A stretch of DNA of 64,000 bases from Halorussus vallis (GTDB taxonomy: Archaea > Halobacteriota > Halobacteria > Halobacteriales > Haladaptataceae). The notes under the pieces are model-generated. The model ran no database searches. It was not told the DNA's origin and saw only the letters and a program-made list of their open reading frames with translations. The translations under genes were made by a program, and so were the position numbers. The stretch is from positions 1,426,001-1,490,000 of the forward strand of contig NZ_CP100000.1 in assembly GCF_024138165.1 (NCBI RefSeq), written 5' to 3'. This document shows, one piece after another, positions 42,767 to 51,375 of this stretch. The first letter of the stretch is position 1. Each line of letters opens with the position of its first letter.

Positions 42767-44779
42767 ATGAAAACGACATTGAACAAGATGCTTTGCCTGT
42801 TCGTCGTCGCGACCGTACTCGCGAGTACGGCGGGACCGGTGGCCGCTGTGGCCCCCGACGACCCGTGCCCGGACGACGGCGACGATTCAGCAGCCAGACT
42901 GGAAGTGTGTCAGGACGCAGACTCTGACACCTCCCAGGACTCGGACGCCTCGCAGGACGACGATTCCAACCAGTGGATATCCGACATCCTCGCCGGGGCG
43001 TCGGTGTCGAACGACCAGCGAAGCGACCTCGAATCCGACCAGGACGGCGATTCGGAGGCCCGAAATCAGTACGAAGGTGACTCCGACCACGTCGGGAGTA
43101 GCGGCCAGTCGGCCGACGCCGAGTCCGACCAGGAGGTCGCGTCGGACCAGGAGAGCGACAACGACCAGACGGCCCGGGACGGTACCGGCCCGACGGACCA
43201 GGACAACGAGCAGTTCAACCTGGGCGACTACTTCCAGGACTCCGATTCGGAGGCGACGAACAGTGACACCGACGGCGAAGGCTCCGAGGTGAGCGACCAG
43301 GACGCCGACGCCGAGGTCGAACAGGACGCCATCGGCGAACAGGAGAACGAGAACACCCAGCACGTCGACGGCGCCGAGTCCGAGGCGAGCCAGGAGAACG
43401 ACCAGACGAACGCGGCCGACCTCGGACAGGGCGGCGACGCCGACGCGAGCAACGAGGACACCGCGTCGAACGGCGAACTCGAACAGGACGCCGACGCGGA
43501 GGCCGACCAGGGAGCGTCGGCCGACCAGGAGAACGACAACGCCCAGAGCGCGAGCGACAACGAGGGCCAGACCGACCAGGAGAGCGACCAGGACAACGCC
43601 GCCGAGGCCGACCAGATCGCCGACGTGGACGCGAACAACAGCGACGACGCCCGGAGCGAAGGCGAGTCGACCGATCAGAACGCCGACGCCGAGGCCGAGC
43701 AGGACGCCGTCGCCGAGCAGGACAACGACGGCTCACAGTCGAGCGAGGAGAACACGGGCAACGTCTCCCAGGAGAGCGACCAGGAGAACGACGCCGACCT
43801 GGGACAGGGAGCCGAATCCTCGGCGTCGAACGCCGAGGACAATGGCACCGCCGACGCGGAGTCCAACCAGGACGCCAGCGCCGACCAGGAGAACGAGAAC
43901 TCGCAGTCGAGCGAAGAGGCCAGCGGCGACACCGACCAGACGAACGAGCAGGACAACGACGGCGACGTCGAGCAGAACGCGGACGTCTCGGCCAGCACTG
44001 ACGGCGACAGCGAGTCCGCGGAGGCGTCTGCCGACCAGGACGCCAGCCTCGAGCAGGAGAACGAGAACACGCAGGACCGCACCGGCAGCAGCGACGTCAC
44101 CCAGACGAACGAGCAGGAGAACGACGCCGACGTCGAACAGGACGCCACCGTCGCGGAGGAGTCGGGCAGTTCGTCGGCCGACCAGGACGCCAGCGTCGAC
44201 CACGAGAACGACAACGCTCAGTCGAGCGACACCGACGGCGGCGAGGCCAGTCAGTCCAACGAACAGAGCAACACCGGCGAGGTCGACCAGGACGCCAGCG
44301 GCGACGTCGAACAGGACGCCGACCTGAAGTCCGACTCGTCGAACGAGCAGACCCAGGAGTCGTCGGGCGAGAACGCCGACCAGAGCCAGGCGTCGAGTTC
44401 GGACACCGACCAGAACGTCGACCAGTCGGCGACCGGCGACAACACGCAGGACGCCGACCAGTCGTCGTCGATCGATTCGACCCAGAGCCAGGAGTCGTCC
44501 GGCAAAGACGAAACTCAGAGCCAGGAATCGTCCAGCGACGTCGACCAGGAGAGCGACCAGACCGCGAGCGGCGAGGACAACACCCAGTCCCACGACTCCT
44601 CGGTGTCGATAGACTCGTCGCAGGACCAGGAGAGCGCAGACTCCGAGGAGGAGGCCGAAAGCAGTGCGAGTAGCGACGACGGTAGTAGCGACGACTCCGA
44701 CGGAGAGGAGAGTAGCGACGGAGACAGCAGCGACGGTTCCAGCGAGAGCACCACCGAAGAGAGTCAGTCGGACGCGTAA
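42767..44779 (+). CDS. Large secreted acidic repeat protein, curlin-like repeat pattern
   Basis: This 670-residue protein starts MKTTLNKMLCLFVVATVLAS, a Sec signal cleaved near VAAVAPDD (an ATG at 42749 would add six residues). The mature part has one cysteine pair (DDPCPDD, LEVCQDA), only two lysines and long repeats. From about residue 175 to 520 it has six or so units of 45-65 residues, each with a Gln ladder such as DQDADAEVEQDA, EQENENTQ, ASQENDQTN and AADLGQGGDADASNED. The spacing recalls the curlin Q-x-G-x-x-N-x-A-x-x-x-Q repeat. The tail is Ser/Asp/Glu-rich. Surface fibre or matrix roles are only possibilities. Confidence 0.8.
   Translation: MKTTLNKMLCLFVVATVLASTAGPVAAVAPDDPCPDDGDDSAARLEVCQDADSDTSQDSDASQDDDSNQWISDILAGASVSNDQRSDLESDQDGDSEARNQYEGDSDHVGSSGQSADAESDQEVASDQESDNDQTARDGTGPTDQDNEQFNLGDYFQDSDSEATNSDTDGEGSEVSDQDADAEVEQDAIGEQENENTQHVDGAESEASQENDQTNAADLGQGGDADASNEDTASNGELEQDADAEADQGASADQENDNAQSASDNEGQTDQESDQDNAAEADQIADVDANNSDDARSEGESTDQNADAEAEQDAVAEQDNDGSQSSEENTGNVSQESDQENDADLGQGAESSASNAEDNGTADAESNQDASADQENENSQSSEEASGDTDQTNEQDNDGDVEQNADVSASTDGDSESAEASADQDASLEQENENTQDRTGSSDVTQTNEQENDADVEQDATVAEESGSSSADQDASVDHENDNAQSSDTDGGEASQSNEQSNTGEVDQDASGDVEQDADLKSDSSNEQTQESSGENADQSQASSSDTDQNVDQSATGDNTQDADQSSSIDSTQSQESSGKDETQSQESSSDVDQESDQTASGEDNTQSHDSSVSIDSSQDQESADSEEEAESSASSDDGSSDDSDGEESSDGDSSDGSSESTTEESQSDA
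43291..44330 (+). repeat. Tandem degenerate protein repeats in the acidic protein gene
   Basis: Units begin with DQDADAEVEQDA-like blocks, followed by EN-rich and TNxADLxQ blocks. Unit lengths vary from about 45 to 65 codons and are diverged at DNA level, so they are old repeats, not a recent tandem array. Confidence 0.7.
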
Positions 44780-44817
44780 CCGGTTGGCGCTTCGAAAAAG
44801 CGATTCGACGATCTTCC

Positions 44818-44823
44818 TTTTTT
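44818..44823 (+). terminator. Oligo-T terminator after the large acidic protein
   Basis: TTTTTT lies 39 bases after the stop and is preceded by a small hairpin (GCGCTTCGAAAAAGCG). Confidence 0.5.
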
Positions 44824-44861
44824 AGTCACTGCGCGAAAAGCGTGCCGCGCCCGGACGTCGG

Positions 44862-45014
44862 TTACACGACGTACGAGAGCACGGCCAATACCAGGAAGGC
44901 GATTACCAGCCACTTCGCCGCGTCCATCGACAGCCCCGCGACCCCGCCGGCGCCGAGCGCCGCCGCGATGATCGCCAGGACGAAGAACGCGATTGCCAGT
45001 TCGATTATTGCCAT
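44862..45014 (-). CDS. DUF1328-type small membrane protein
   Basis: This 50-residue protein starts [20 protein letters not shown] and continues [20 protein letters not shown]: two helices around a glycine-rich turn, as in the DUF1328 family (bacterial YtjA-like). The longer frame to 45176 is rejected because the added part is basic and unlike the family. Its role is unknown, though relatives are often stress-induced. Confidence 0.82.
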   Translation of the reverse strand: MAIIELAIAFFVLAIIAAALGAGGVAGLSMDAAKWLVIAFLVLAVLSYVV

Positions 45015-45218
45015 ACCTGCTCCAAGACGGTCAGCGAGGATACGGGTAGTGCCTGACCTATCCGGCCCACACAACCTCTTCGCTACTGTCGCGTTCGCTC
45101 GGGCGTGCGGACTCGCTCGCCTGCCTCGGACACCCACTCGAGCGGCGGACCGGGCCGTGCCGCGGTTTTTCGACAACGGACAACTATTTCGCCCGGCGGC
45201 GAAGAGGGCCGAACGAAC

Positions 45219-45370
45219 GTGACGAGAGGAAAACGAAATCGAGCACCTCTACGGAGTTCTAGAGGAGCGAGACGGAGCGGTCGGCGAAACGCGAAACCCG
45301 GAACGTTGCACGAGGCTCACGGACCGGCTCGACGGCCACGACGAGGAACGCGACCGAGGCCTCTCCGGCG
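45219..45370 (+). pseudogene. Remnant of the N-terminus of a third GIY-YIG-like gene
   Basis: The DNA from GTGACGAGAGG (45219) aligns over about 100 bases with the start of the gene at 45534. Its translation with a frame slip gives [20 protein letters not shown], comparable with IDRLYRLLEKLEQTVGGKQK. Similarity fades by about 45370 and the domain core is missing. The remaining bases to 45533 contain a 20-codon frame (45416-45478, MTDDDFERPWSQSDVSEIRK) of unknown status and the AT-rich start of the intact gene's promoter. Confidence 0.6.
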
Positions 45371-45533
45371 CGACGGACTCCGTCGAATCGACGGCGTCGG
45401 TGCGAGGTGGAAGCGATGACCGACGACGATTTCGAGCGACCGTGGTCGCAGAGCGACGTCAGTGAGATTCGGAAGTGATGGACATCGACGATATCGAACA
45501 TTTCAATTGTCGGGCGAAGAGAAGTGAAGAGAT

Positions 45534-46244
45534 ATGACGAGAGGACAGGATATCGACCGTCTGTATCGACTTCTCGAGAAACTAGAGCAGACGGTCGGCG
45601 GAAAACAGAAACTCGAGGACTGCACCGGCTACATGGACTGGCCCGACCGAGGCGTCTACATCTTCTTTGCCTCGGACGGATACCGAGCGTCCGGCGACCA
45701 ACTTCGAGTGACCCGTATCGGGACTCACGCCGTCTCCGAAGGGAGTAGCACGTCGCTCTGGGACCGGCTTCGAACGCATCGAGGAGCGATGCGCGGAACC
45801 TACGAAGGTGGTGGGAATCATCGAGGCTCCGTGTTCAGAAAACGAGTTGGAGAAGCCTTCGTGGAGCGTGATTCCTTGCACGACGAGTATCCTCACTGGG
45901 GCGAGGGTTCGAGCGCGAAGCGGGAACGCCGACTCGGTGAACTCGAGATGGAACGGCGAGTGAGCGACTATCTCCGGAACCTCCCGTTCCTCTGGTTGAA
46001 CGTCGACGACGAGCCGAGTGCGGACAGCCAGCGGGCCTACATCGAGCAGAACACGATTGCGCTACTCAGCAACTACCAACGAGACGCCGTCGACGCGCGT
46101 GCAGACGATTGGCTCGGAAAACACAGTCGGAGTCAGAAAATCCGCGACTCCGGACTGTGGAACGTGAACCATGTCGACGAGGAGTACGAACCGGATTTCC
46201 TGGACGCGCTACACGAAGCCATCGAACGCACGGACCCGCTGTAG
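45534..46244 (+). CDS. GIY-YIG-like nuclease-domain protein, copy 1
   Basis: This 236-residue protein has GVYIFF (residues 40-45) and RIGTH (61-65) in the places of GIY and YIG, then SLWDRLRTHRG with the usual Arg and His. The rest is helical and highly conserved with copy 2 (55680-56390): about 200 of 236 residues are the same. GIY-YIG domains cut DNA; a catalytic Glu candidate is not certain. A CATTTCAATTG box sits about 28 bases before the ATG. The region upstream holds a decayed third copy. Confidence 0.75.
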   Translation: MTRGQDIDRLYRLLEKLEQTVGGKQKLEDCTGYMDWPDRGVYIFFASDGYRASGDQLRVTRIGTHAVSEGSSTSLWDRLRTHRGAMRGTYEGGGNHRGSVFRKRVGEAFVERDSLHDEYPHWGEGSSAKRERRLGELEMERRVSDYLRNLPFLWLNVDDEPSADSQRAYIEQNTIALLSNYQRDAVDARADDWLGKHSRSQKIRDSGLWNVNHVDEEYEPDFLDALHEAIERTDPL

Positions 46245-46350
46245 CAGAGTGAGCGTCACTGCCGACTGTCTCCACTGCTCTTCTCGGTATTAGGTCACGC
46301 CGAGCATTCGATTCGTCCGAACCAGAATCGGTGTACGCACCGCCGCCGTT

Positions 46351-46977
46351 TCACTCCTCCCGACCGTCGTCGCGAAGACGTCGCTGCGAGAGCGGCGCGA
46401 GAACGAACAGCGAGGCCCAGCAGACGAACGCGAGGTCGGCGGCGACGAACAGCGCGACGGGAATCGAGAGGCCGAACACTAGCGGCGTCAGGAAGTACTG
46501 CACCTCCTGTTCCCGAACGAATCGGTGGTCCGTTTCGGGGTCGAGGAGGCCGTCGGCGCGGGCGACGTACCGCCACAACCAGTAGACGAGCAGTCCCGTA
46601 ATCGTCATCGAAGTCGCGTAGAACGCGACCGGGACCTGTCCGCCGTGGTCGCTGAGCACCGAGGTCGGGAACGGGAGGAACGCGACGGACATCAACAAGA
46701 ACAGGTTGAGCCAGGCGAGGCGGGGCGTGTACCGACGGACGTACCGGAACATCCGCCTGTGGTCGAGCCAGTAGTTCCCGATGACGAGAAAGCTGACGAC
46801 GTAACTGAACACGTCCCGCCAGAGCTGCGCCAACAGGGCCAACGTCACGGGGTCGCCCGGCCGAACGCTCGCGGGCAGGTCGACGTTCACGACGAGGAGC
46901 GTGATGGCGAAGGCGAACACGCCGTCGCTCAGCGCGACGAGACGGGTGAGATCCGTCGACGATTCGTCGTCGGACAC
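46351..46977 (-). CDS. TMEM175 family (DUF1211) potassium channel-like protein
   Basis: This 208-residue protein has the TMEM175 signature in its first helix (LVALSDGVFAFAITLLVVNV, F-S-D-G-x-F-x-I-x-x-T-L-L class) and about six helices. Bacterial and archaeal members form tetrameric K+ leak channels. It is full length and ends REE after a basic segment. G+C is still high here, so it may belong to the chromosome rather than the A+T-rich insert that starts at 47 kb. Confidence 0.88.
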   Translation of the reverse strand: MSDDESSTDLTRLVALSDGVFAFAITLLVVNVDLPASVRPGDPVTLALLAQLWRDVFSYVVSFLVIGNYWLDHRRMFRYVRRYTPRLAWLNLFLLMSVAFLPFPTSVLSDHGGQVPVAFYATSMTITGLLVYWLWRYVARADGLLDPETDHRFVREQEVQYFLTPLVFGLSIPVALFVAADLAFVCWASLFVLAPLSQRRLRDDGREE

Positions 46978-47056
46978 GCACGTACTTGGCGGTACTACGC
47001 CTTAGTACTCCGCCGGAAACTGCTGGTGGTCAATTCTCGGTGAAAGGTCGGCCTCG

Positions 47057-47250
47057 GCACTCGAACCAGTAAATATTACCGGCTCGAGAAACCTTTTATA
47101 GAAGAAAACTCGATTCTTACTCGAATCGATGGACAGCGCAGGGATACTCATCGAGATGCGCCCTATGTTGTGGAATTCCTCTCGGCTGAAGGGAACCATC
47201 CGCGCTTCTCAATAGAAGTAAACCGATTTGCGCGCTTTTTGGACGAACAC
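47057..47250 (+). repeat. 194-bp tandem repeat, unit 1
   Basis: The unit starts GCACTCGAACCAGTAAATATT and contains TTTTATAGAAGAAAACTCGATT and ATGCGCCCTATGTTGTGGAATT. Within it a frame (DAPYVVEFLSAEGNHPRFS...) leads across the unit border and ends in VIITGSRNYL, so it seems derived from the end of a gene. Confidence 0.7.
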
Positions 47251-47444
47251 GCACTCGAACCAGTAATTATTACCGGCTCACGAAACTATTTATAGAAGAA
47301 ACTCCGTTTTTCACTCAAATCGACATACGGCACTACGATACATTGAGCAATGCGCCCTATGTAGCGGAATTCCTCTCAACTGAAGGCAACCAGACCTGCT
47401 ACGAAGAAGTAAAGCGAATCGCGTGCTATTGATTCAGACAATAC
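47251..47444 (+). repeat. 194-bp tandem repeat, unit 2
   Basis: It repeats the plan of unit 1: GCACTCGAACCAGTAATTATT, CTATTTATAGAAGAAACTC, ATGCGCCCTATGTAGCGGAATT. Matching blocks are spaced as in unit 1, with scattered differences. The gap 46978-47506 otherwise has nothing recognisable. Confidence 0.7.
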
Positions 47445-47506
47445 GAGCCGCAAACGGAATCAGAGGAATTACTTGTTGACTTGGCGAACCATTGGAATGA
47501 CTAACC

Positions 47507-49258
47507 GTGAGGGTTCAATCATTCACTACAAAGAACGGTGAAACAGTCGAGCTCGGGGACTTCACAGTCCTAGTTGGACCAAATAACACCGGGAAATCAC
47601 AGACGCTCGACGATATTCGTCTCGAAATAAGAAATGATAATGGTAGCACGATTATCGACGAACTCACTGTCGAACTGCCAGACCAATTTGATGAATTGAA
47701 AACAGGAGTTAAGCGAGCAACTGACCAGCATGATCATGAAGTTCTACGTGGTATCGGATCTAATCTTTTAGATCGCGAGGTTAATCGTGCAAGCCTTGAG
47801 AGATTGGAAGAACAATTCCAACGGGGCAACCACCAGCCCATTCTGAACACCTTTGGATCATTTAAAGTTGCACATCTCGATACTTCCTCACGGCTACAAG
47901 TTGCTGAGTCCGGTCCAGCACACAATATGCACGAGGAAGCACCGAGCAACCTCCTCCAAGCTCTATTCGAAGCCGGTCCTGAAGTTGATGAAGAGCTTCG
48001 ATCGGCATTTCAGAACGTGTTCTCGCGGCCTGACGAACCCAGAGATATCGCCTTTGACATTAGCGGAATGACGGAACTCTGTTTGCGAGTGGCAGAGGAG
48101 TTTGAGAACATTCCAAGCAATCCACGAAAAGCAGTTGGTGTAATGGAGGAGTACAGAATATTGGATGAGGAGGGTGATGGCTACAGAAGTTTCGTCGGTG
48201 TCGTACTCAGTCTCCTACTCTCTCAGAACCGTGTTGTACTCTTGGACGAACCCGAGGCATTTCTACACCCGGCGCAGGCAAGAGAGCTCGGCCGATGGGT
48301 AGCAAACCATTCGTCAGATACAGCTGGCCAGATCGTTATTGCTACCCACGACGCTGATTTCATAGCAGGGATTCTTAGCGAAGGTACAGAGGTAGATATT
48401 TACCGGTTAAACAGGCGGGAAGATCACACAGTCTATAACCAGATATCCTCCGATATTACGGAGAAACTGGCGAACGATCCTCTGCTATCAAGTCAGCGTG
48501 TTCTTGAAGCGATTTTCCACGAAGGCGTTATCGTCTGTGAAGGCGGTTCCGACAAAGCCGTCTACCGTTCTATCGCTGTAAATGAGATTGAAAACGACCA
48601 GCTGTTGTTCGTGAACGCTCATGGCAAGCACAGTATAAAGGACATCACTACGGTACTCAACGAAGCTAATATCCCCGTTGCCACGATAACAGATATAGAC
48701 ATTCTCCGGAATCATCACAATCTCAGATATCTGCTTGAATCCTTGGCAGACGGTGATTTCAATGACATATTGGAGATCCGAAGCGATATCGAGCAGGCGA
48801 TTCAAGGGATTTCAGATGAGGAAGTGATCGAGCAGATGATTCCGGAGGTAGAGCAGTTCTTAGAGCAATTAGAGAACGGAGAACACACTCTATCTGGTGC
48901 CGACGCTGCGGTAGGCCGATTGAGTTCCGGGTTCTCGGAATGGAAGGAAGTGAAAGAACTGGGTGTCGATGGAATACCTCGCGAGAAATTAGAGGAAGAG
49001 GACCATCCAGAAGAACTTATCAAGGAGGCAAAGCAGCACGGCCTTTTTATTGTTCCCGTTGGGGAGCTGGAGGGCTGGATGGATCTTGGTAGAAGCAGGA
49101 AATCTACGTGGGTTGTTAAGGCCCTCGAAGTTATTGGAACGACGGATCGGGATGGCGATGATGAATATGCTTACAGCGATTTAACCCGCTTTGTTGAGGA
49201 TATTGAACGGTACTTAGCAGACGAATACAGTCAGCTCATACGAGCACAGAGTGATTGA
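47507..49258 (+). CDS. OLD-family-like ATPase-TOPRIM nuclease
   Basis: This 583-residue protein has an ABC-type ATPase: Walker A VGPNNTGKS (24-31), a signature-like GDGYRSFVG (223-231), Walker B VVLLDEPEAFLHP (243-255) and an H-loop IATHDADF. A TOPRIM domain follows (VIVCEGGSDKAVY with E345, and TITDIDIL with D396/D398). This is the OLD/GajA plan. OLD-type nucleases often serve in phage defence, some as partners of UvrD-like GajB or of retrons, but no partner gene adjoins. It starts with GTG and its codons are A+T-richer than the left region. Confidence 0.85.
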   Translation: MRVQSFTTKNGETVELGDFTVLVGPNNTGKSQTLDDIRLEIRNDNGSTIIDELTVELPDQFDELKTGVKRATDQHDHEVLRGIGSNLLDREVNRASLERLEEQFQRGNHQPILNTFGSFKVAHLDTSSRLQVAESGPAHNMHEEAPSNLLQALFEAGPEVDEELRSAFQNVFSRPDEPRDIAFDISGMTELCLRVAEEFENIPSNPRKAVGVMEEYRILDEEGDGYRSFVGVVLSLLLSQNRVVLLDEPEAFLHPAQARELGRWVANHSSDTAGQIVIATHDADFIAGILSEGTEVDIYRLNRREDHTVYNQISSDITEKLANDPLLSSQRVLEAIFHEGVIVCEGGSDKAVYRSIAVNEIENDQLLFVNAHGKHSIKDITTVLNEANIPVATITDIDILRNHHNLRYLLESLADGDFNDILEIRSDIEQAIQGISDEEVIEQMIPEVEQFLEQLENGEHTLSGADAAVGRLSSGFSEWKEVKELGVDGIPREKLEEEDHPEELIKEAKQHGLFIVPVGELEGWMDLGRSRKSTWVVKALEVIGTTDRDGDDEYAYSDLTRFVEDIERYLADEYSQLIRAQSD

Positions 49259-49301
49259 CACATTCCTGAAATAGAGAAGGTACGAGCTTCCGCTCTTTTT
49301 C

Positions 49302-49560
49302 CAAATCGCAAGACGGCGAATACTCCACTGTATTGCGCCCTCTGTAGTGGAATCCCCATTGGTGAAGGAAAGAGTACTCGGCCAGCAAACGAAGTAACGC
49401 TGATTGCGCGCTTTGCTTGCCGGCTAACGGAATTGTTTATAGGAGAAAATACGATTCAGACTCAAATCGATAGACAGCGTAGGGACGTCTTCTCAGATAC
49501 GCCCAGGTAATGGAATACTCTACGGCTGCTCACAATCGAATGTAAGAAGTCAACCAAGAA
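49302..49560 (+). repeat. Degenerate copies of the 194-bp repeat downstream of the OLD-like gene
   Basis: Pieces ATTGCGCCCTCTGTAGTGGAAT, TTGCGCGCTTTGCTTG, TTGTTTATAGGAGAAAATACGATT and CTCAAATCGATAGACAGCGTAGGG match unit 1 or 2 in order, with indels. The OLD-like gene thus lies between copies of this repeat. The rest of 49259-49651 shows only AT-rich promoter-like sequence. Confidence 0.6.
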
Positions 49561-49651
49561 GGCATACACTACCGTTCCTCCTCGATTCTGAATTGGCTTA
49601 TCCTACGATAGATATACGTAACTAAAACAATAATACCGGAATTAACGCATT

Positions 49652-50554
49652 ATGGCTAATCCGGCTTGGTTCTTCTCGACGATTGCACAGGCTATTGCAG
49701 CGGCTATTGGATTCGTCTTAGCATTCACTGCATCAATCTATACTGTCCGGAAAAACCGGATACGACAGAAACTGGGACGGTTTTTAGATAGTATTGATGT
49801 GACCTATAGAGACTTCGATGAACCACTGCTCTCCATGACTGAGGACCTCCGAGAAAAGGGAACTTTTGCAGCCCCATTCGCAGGCCTAACAATTGCATTT
49901 TCGGACAATCCAGACATTGATGGTTGGGCAGAAGACGAGGACTCAACGGTAGGTGTTCTCTGGGCCAACCTGCTCAAAATCCATGGAACTCTCAACTCGG
50001 CGTCGTCCGCGTCGAATTCCGGGAATATACCGTCATCATTCGAATCGCTTACAGAGTATCTCAGGGAAGCGAAGCGAATCACCGAAGATGAAGAACTCAC
50101 TATGGAGATCTACGAGGAGATTACAGGCGAATCTGCAGTCGATGACTATAGGACGACACCGATATTCGACTTTGCACAAGCAACAGAGGACCTCTTACGA
50201 CGACGGAGTGGAAAACAACCACATACTGCCAATACCATCCAGGGAATTGATGACTTGTTGACTGAGCTGGAGATCGACGTAAGCAGTATTGAGCGGCGAC
50301 ATACACCGAATCGAATAGCGTTTGAGGACAAACCACCCCGAGACGTGTTTGAGAACGCAATCTCTCTTTTTATCATCGGTGTTTTGATTCCGATGGTATT
50401 TCTTCTCACCCCACCCTTCAGTCTGGGCCAACTCACCGTTTACCACACCGAGGTAGTGTTTACCCTTCAAATCCTACTCCTGGTGGTAATTGCTCAAAGG
50501 TCAGTTGGACTGTTTCGCTCGCTATGGGACCTTGTCGAGGTTGAGGAACTATAG
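49652..50554 (+). CDS. Membrane protein with cytoplasmic helical domain
   Basis: This 300-residue protein has one N-terminal helix (residues 4-30, ending with basic YTVRKNRIRQK), a long soluble part of about 200 residues and two C-terminal helices (about 233-252 and 262-285). The soluble part is helical, with EYLREAKRITEDEELTMEIYEEI. AT-rich DNA (AATAATACC) lies about 30 bases upstream. The layout resembles the 19875-20870 protein, but the sequence is not clearly related. Accessory island genes like this often form membrane effectors. No family was recognised. Confidence 0.65.
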   Translation: MANPAWFFSTIAQAIAAAIGFVLAFTASIYTVRKNRIRQKLGRFLDSIDVTYRDFDEPLLSMTEDLREKGTFAAPFAGLTIAFSDNPDIDGWAEDEDSTVGVLWANLLKIHGTLNSASSASNSGNIPSSFESLTEYLREAKRITEDEELTMEIYEEITGESAVDDYRTTPIFDFAQATEDLLRRRSGKQPHTANTIQGIDDLLTELEIDVSSIERRHTPNRIAFEDKPPRDVFENAISLFIIGVLIPMVFLLTPPFSLGQLTVYHTEVVFTLQILLLVVIAQRSVGLFRSLWDLVEVEEL

Positions 50555-50683
50555 TTCATTATCGCAGGGTGTATTGGGGGTAAATCTTTGACCGGTAATC
50601 CAAGCCCCAATCTTTGAGATTACTTTCACCCCGGTTGGATTGCATTCATAGTAGATGGACATAAAGTACAGAGTACACCGAAT

Positions 50684-50977
50684 ATGACCAATGTTATCTG
50701 TAAAGCTATTCAGGAGCAGAAAGCAATCGAATTCACCTACGATGGGCATCATCGAAAGATCGAACCCTATTGCCACGGCCGAAGCAAGAAGGGCAAGGAG
50801 TCGCTTCGAGGTTACCAAATTGCGGGAGAGAGCAACTCGCGGCAAGTTCCGTTCTGGCGTCTTTTTACCGTGGCGAAGATGGGGAACCTGACGCTGACAG
50901 AAGAGACATTCAACGGGAACCGTCCCCAGTATAATCCAAACGATAAGGGCCTGTCCCCGATTCATTGCAACTTCTGA
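50684..50977 (+). CDS. Stand-alone WYL-like domain protein
   Basis: This 97-residue protein reads like an isolated WYL domain: ICKAIQEQKAIEFTYDGHHR, KIEPYCHGRSKKGKESLRGYQ and VPFWRLFTVAKMGNL. WYL domains sense ligands in regulators of defence genes; here there is no helix-turn-helix part. The next gene starts 2 bases after its stop, so the two are co-translated. Confidence 0.75.
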   Translation: MTNVICKAIQEQKAIEFTYDGHHRKIEPYCHGRSKKGKESLRGYQIAGESNSRQVPFWRLFTVAKMGNLTLTEETFNGNRPQYNPNDKGLSPIHCNF

Positions 50978-50979
50978 CA

Positions 50980-51333
50980 ATGGACAAGGAGCGAGCGAAA
51001 GAACTGATGCTCGATGAACGAGAGGATGACGAGGGATTCAAAGACTCGATTGTCGTCCTCGAGATGGAACTAATCGAGGAAGACGCAGGCATCATCCGAG
51101 GTGATCTGATAATCGAAGGCGAGGTTGACACCACCGGAAGTCTCCTCATACCGCTCAACGAGCCAAAGCCGGAGAGTTGGCAAGATCTCGAAGTCGGAGA
51201 GACGAAAGCGTATGGCCTCCGGGTTGATTCTCGGAAGGAAACTCTACGAGAGAAGATGAGCGCCTTCTTCAATCGGAGTTTGGAGGAAGGGCGCGTACAA
51301 GATTTCGTCCCAGGAACTCCACCAGGGACATAG
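50980..51333 (+). CDS. Unknown acidic protein in operon with the WYL-like gene
   Basis: This is a 117-residue protein beginning MDKERAKELMLDEREDDEGF. A short charged helix is followed by beta-rich VVLEMELIEEDAGIIRGDLI and IPLNEPKPESWQDLEVGETKAY, ending in a helix and GTPPGT. No family was recognised. The 2-base spacing to the WYL-like gene suggests one operon and perhaps a complex. Confidence 0.65.
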   Translation: MDKERAKELMLDEREDDEGFKDSIVVLEMELIEEDAGIIRGDLIIEGEVDTTGSLLIPLNEPKPESWQDLEVGETKAYGLRVDSRKETLREKMSAFFNRSLEEGRVQDFVPGTPPGT

Positions 51334-51375
51334 AAGCCTTCTCTTCACACTCAGGTAGAGATACTGGCGGATGTG

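Noticed and set aside
42813-42830. 18-bp palindrome in the signal-peptide codons of the large acidic protein
   Set aside because: It is short and could be chance; not listed with the longer set.
45416-45478. 20-codon frame MTDDDFERPWSQSDVSEIRK
   Set aside because: It is too short and lies in decayed repeat DNA upstream of GIY-YIG copy 1; nothing supports translation.
47057-47444. CRISPR-like array
   Set aside because: There are only two long 194-bp units without short repeats and unique spacers; this is a tandem duplication.
47507-50554. Gabija or PARIS system
   Set aside because: The ATPase and TOPRIM are in one chain as in OLD/GajA, but the next gene is a membrane protein, not a UvrD-like GajB or an AriB-type protein.
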